Source of the DNA: Candidatus Poribacteria bacterium
Lineage (GTDB): Bacteria > Poribacteria > WGA-4E > WGA-3G
Length of the DNA stretch: 6,965 nucleotides
Assembly: GCA_009842375.1 (NCBI GenBank)
Contig: VYFM01000567.1
Coordinates: 1-6,965, forward strand
Reading direction: 5' to 3'
Every line of letters begins with the position of its first letter. Positions within the stretch are counted from its first letter, which is position 1. This document shows, in pieces, positions 6,714 through 6,965 of this stretch. The notes under the pieces were generated by a model that made no database searches, was not told where the DNA came from, and saw only the letters and a program-made list of their open reading frames with translations. The position numbers and the translations under genes are program-made.

Positions 6714-6965
6714 ATGGAATTACTTAAAGCCAGCAAACATGGGAATGATGGTCCTGTGCATAGAATCATAAAATCGAAGGGTAACCATAACGCAAGATAT
6801 CGTGTGCGAAGGATGGTTATAGTCGTTACTGTTTTAATAACGATGTTGTATATAGGAAAGATTCTTCTCGGTTTTTTTGATTTACAACACGTGCACGTTT
6901 CTATTGTACTTGCAGGTAATTCCCATTATACAGAAGGTGATATTTATGATGTTTTAGGAGATAAT
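6714..6965 (+). CDS. ftsQ: Cell division protein FtsQ, N-terminal part (cut by window edge)
   Basis: Bitopic division protein that joins FtsB and FtsL and links early and late divisome parts. Only the first 84 codons are present; the frame is open to the last base. The visible layout is that of FtsQ: a basic cytoplasmic tail of about 33 residues, one membrane segment (about 34-54, from MVIVVTVL to LLGFF), then the start of a POTRA domain. The POTRA part shows the alternating pattern around VHVSIVLAGN (60-69), followed by YTEGDIYDVLG (72-82), which matches the family pattern V.I.GN....e.I...lg. The position after murC supports the call. The start is ATG 6714, 11 nt after the murC stop, with no convincing Shine-Dalgarno sequence (only AGAG at 6701-6704). 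A TATAAT hexamer sits at 6705-6710. A POTRA-bearing protein of another kind is possible but unlikely in this context. Confidence 0.85.
   Translation, partial: MELLKASKHGNDGPVHRIIKSKGNHNARYRVRRMVIVVTVLITMLYIGKILLGFFDLQHVHVSIVLAGNSHYTEGDIYDVLGDN

Noticed and set aside
1..6965. A previously undescribed biological system
   Set aside because: Every substantial open frame is a recognisable peptidoglycan or division gene in a conserved order, and no gap is large enough to hide another gene of note.

Overview
This window is a stretch of a bacterial division and cell wall (dcw) cluster, read entirely on the + strand: mraY, murD, ftsW, murG, murC and the first 84 codons of ftsQ. All six calls rest on family motifs visible in the translations. 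The DNA is AT-rich by eye. The presence of ftsQ with a standard mraY-murD-ftsW-murG-murC order indicates a walled bacterium with FtsZ-type septation. The divergence at usually conserved positions suggests a lineage well away from the model Proteobacteria and Firmicutes. I cannot name the phylum; an uncultivated marine or environmental lineage is a guess only.

Layout: 1-81 is a short leader or gene edge with no recognisable product. mraY (82-1200) is followed by a 50-nt gap, murD (1251-2723), a 22-nt gap, ftsW (2746-3954), an 88-nt gap (157 nt if the inner murG start is used), murG (4043-5275), a 59-nt gap, murC (5335-6702), an 11-nt gap, and ftsQ (6714 to the window edge). I see no terminator-like hairpin followed by a T run between genes, so a single transcript is the simplest reading. 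There is no gene-free stretch longer than about 160 nt, and no RNA gene, mobile element, CRISPR array or long repeat.

How the genes work together: MurC adds L-Ala and MurD adds D-Glu to the UDP-MurNAc chain in the cytoplasm. MraY moves phospho-MurNAc-pentapeptide onto undecaprenyl phosphate to give lipid I. MurG adds GlcNAc to give lipid II. FtsW polymerises lipid II at the septum, and FtsQ links the cytoplasmic ring to the periplasmic division machinery.

I found no undescribed system. The points worth a second look are departures from conserved residues (MraY HYH in place of HHH, MurD HA in place of HR, MurC EADEAY and GAVDI), a nearly identical Shine-Dalgarno and tandem-start context in front of murD and murC, ftsQ following murC directly with no murB or ddl between them, and an uncertain murG start.
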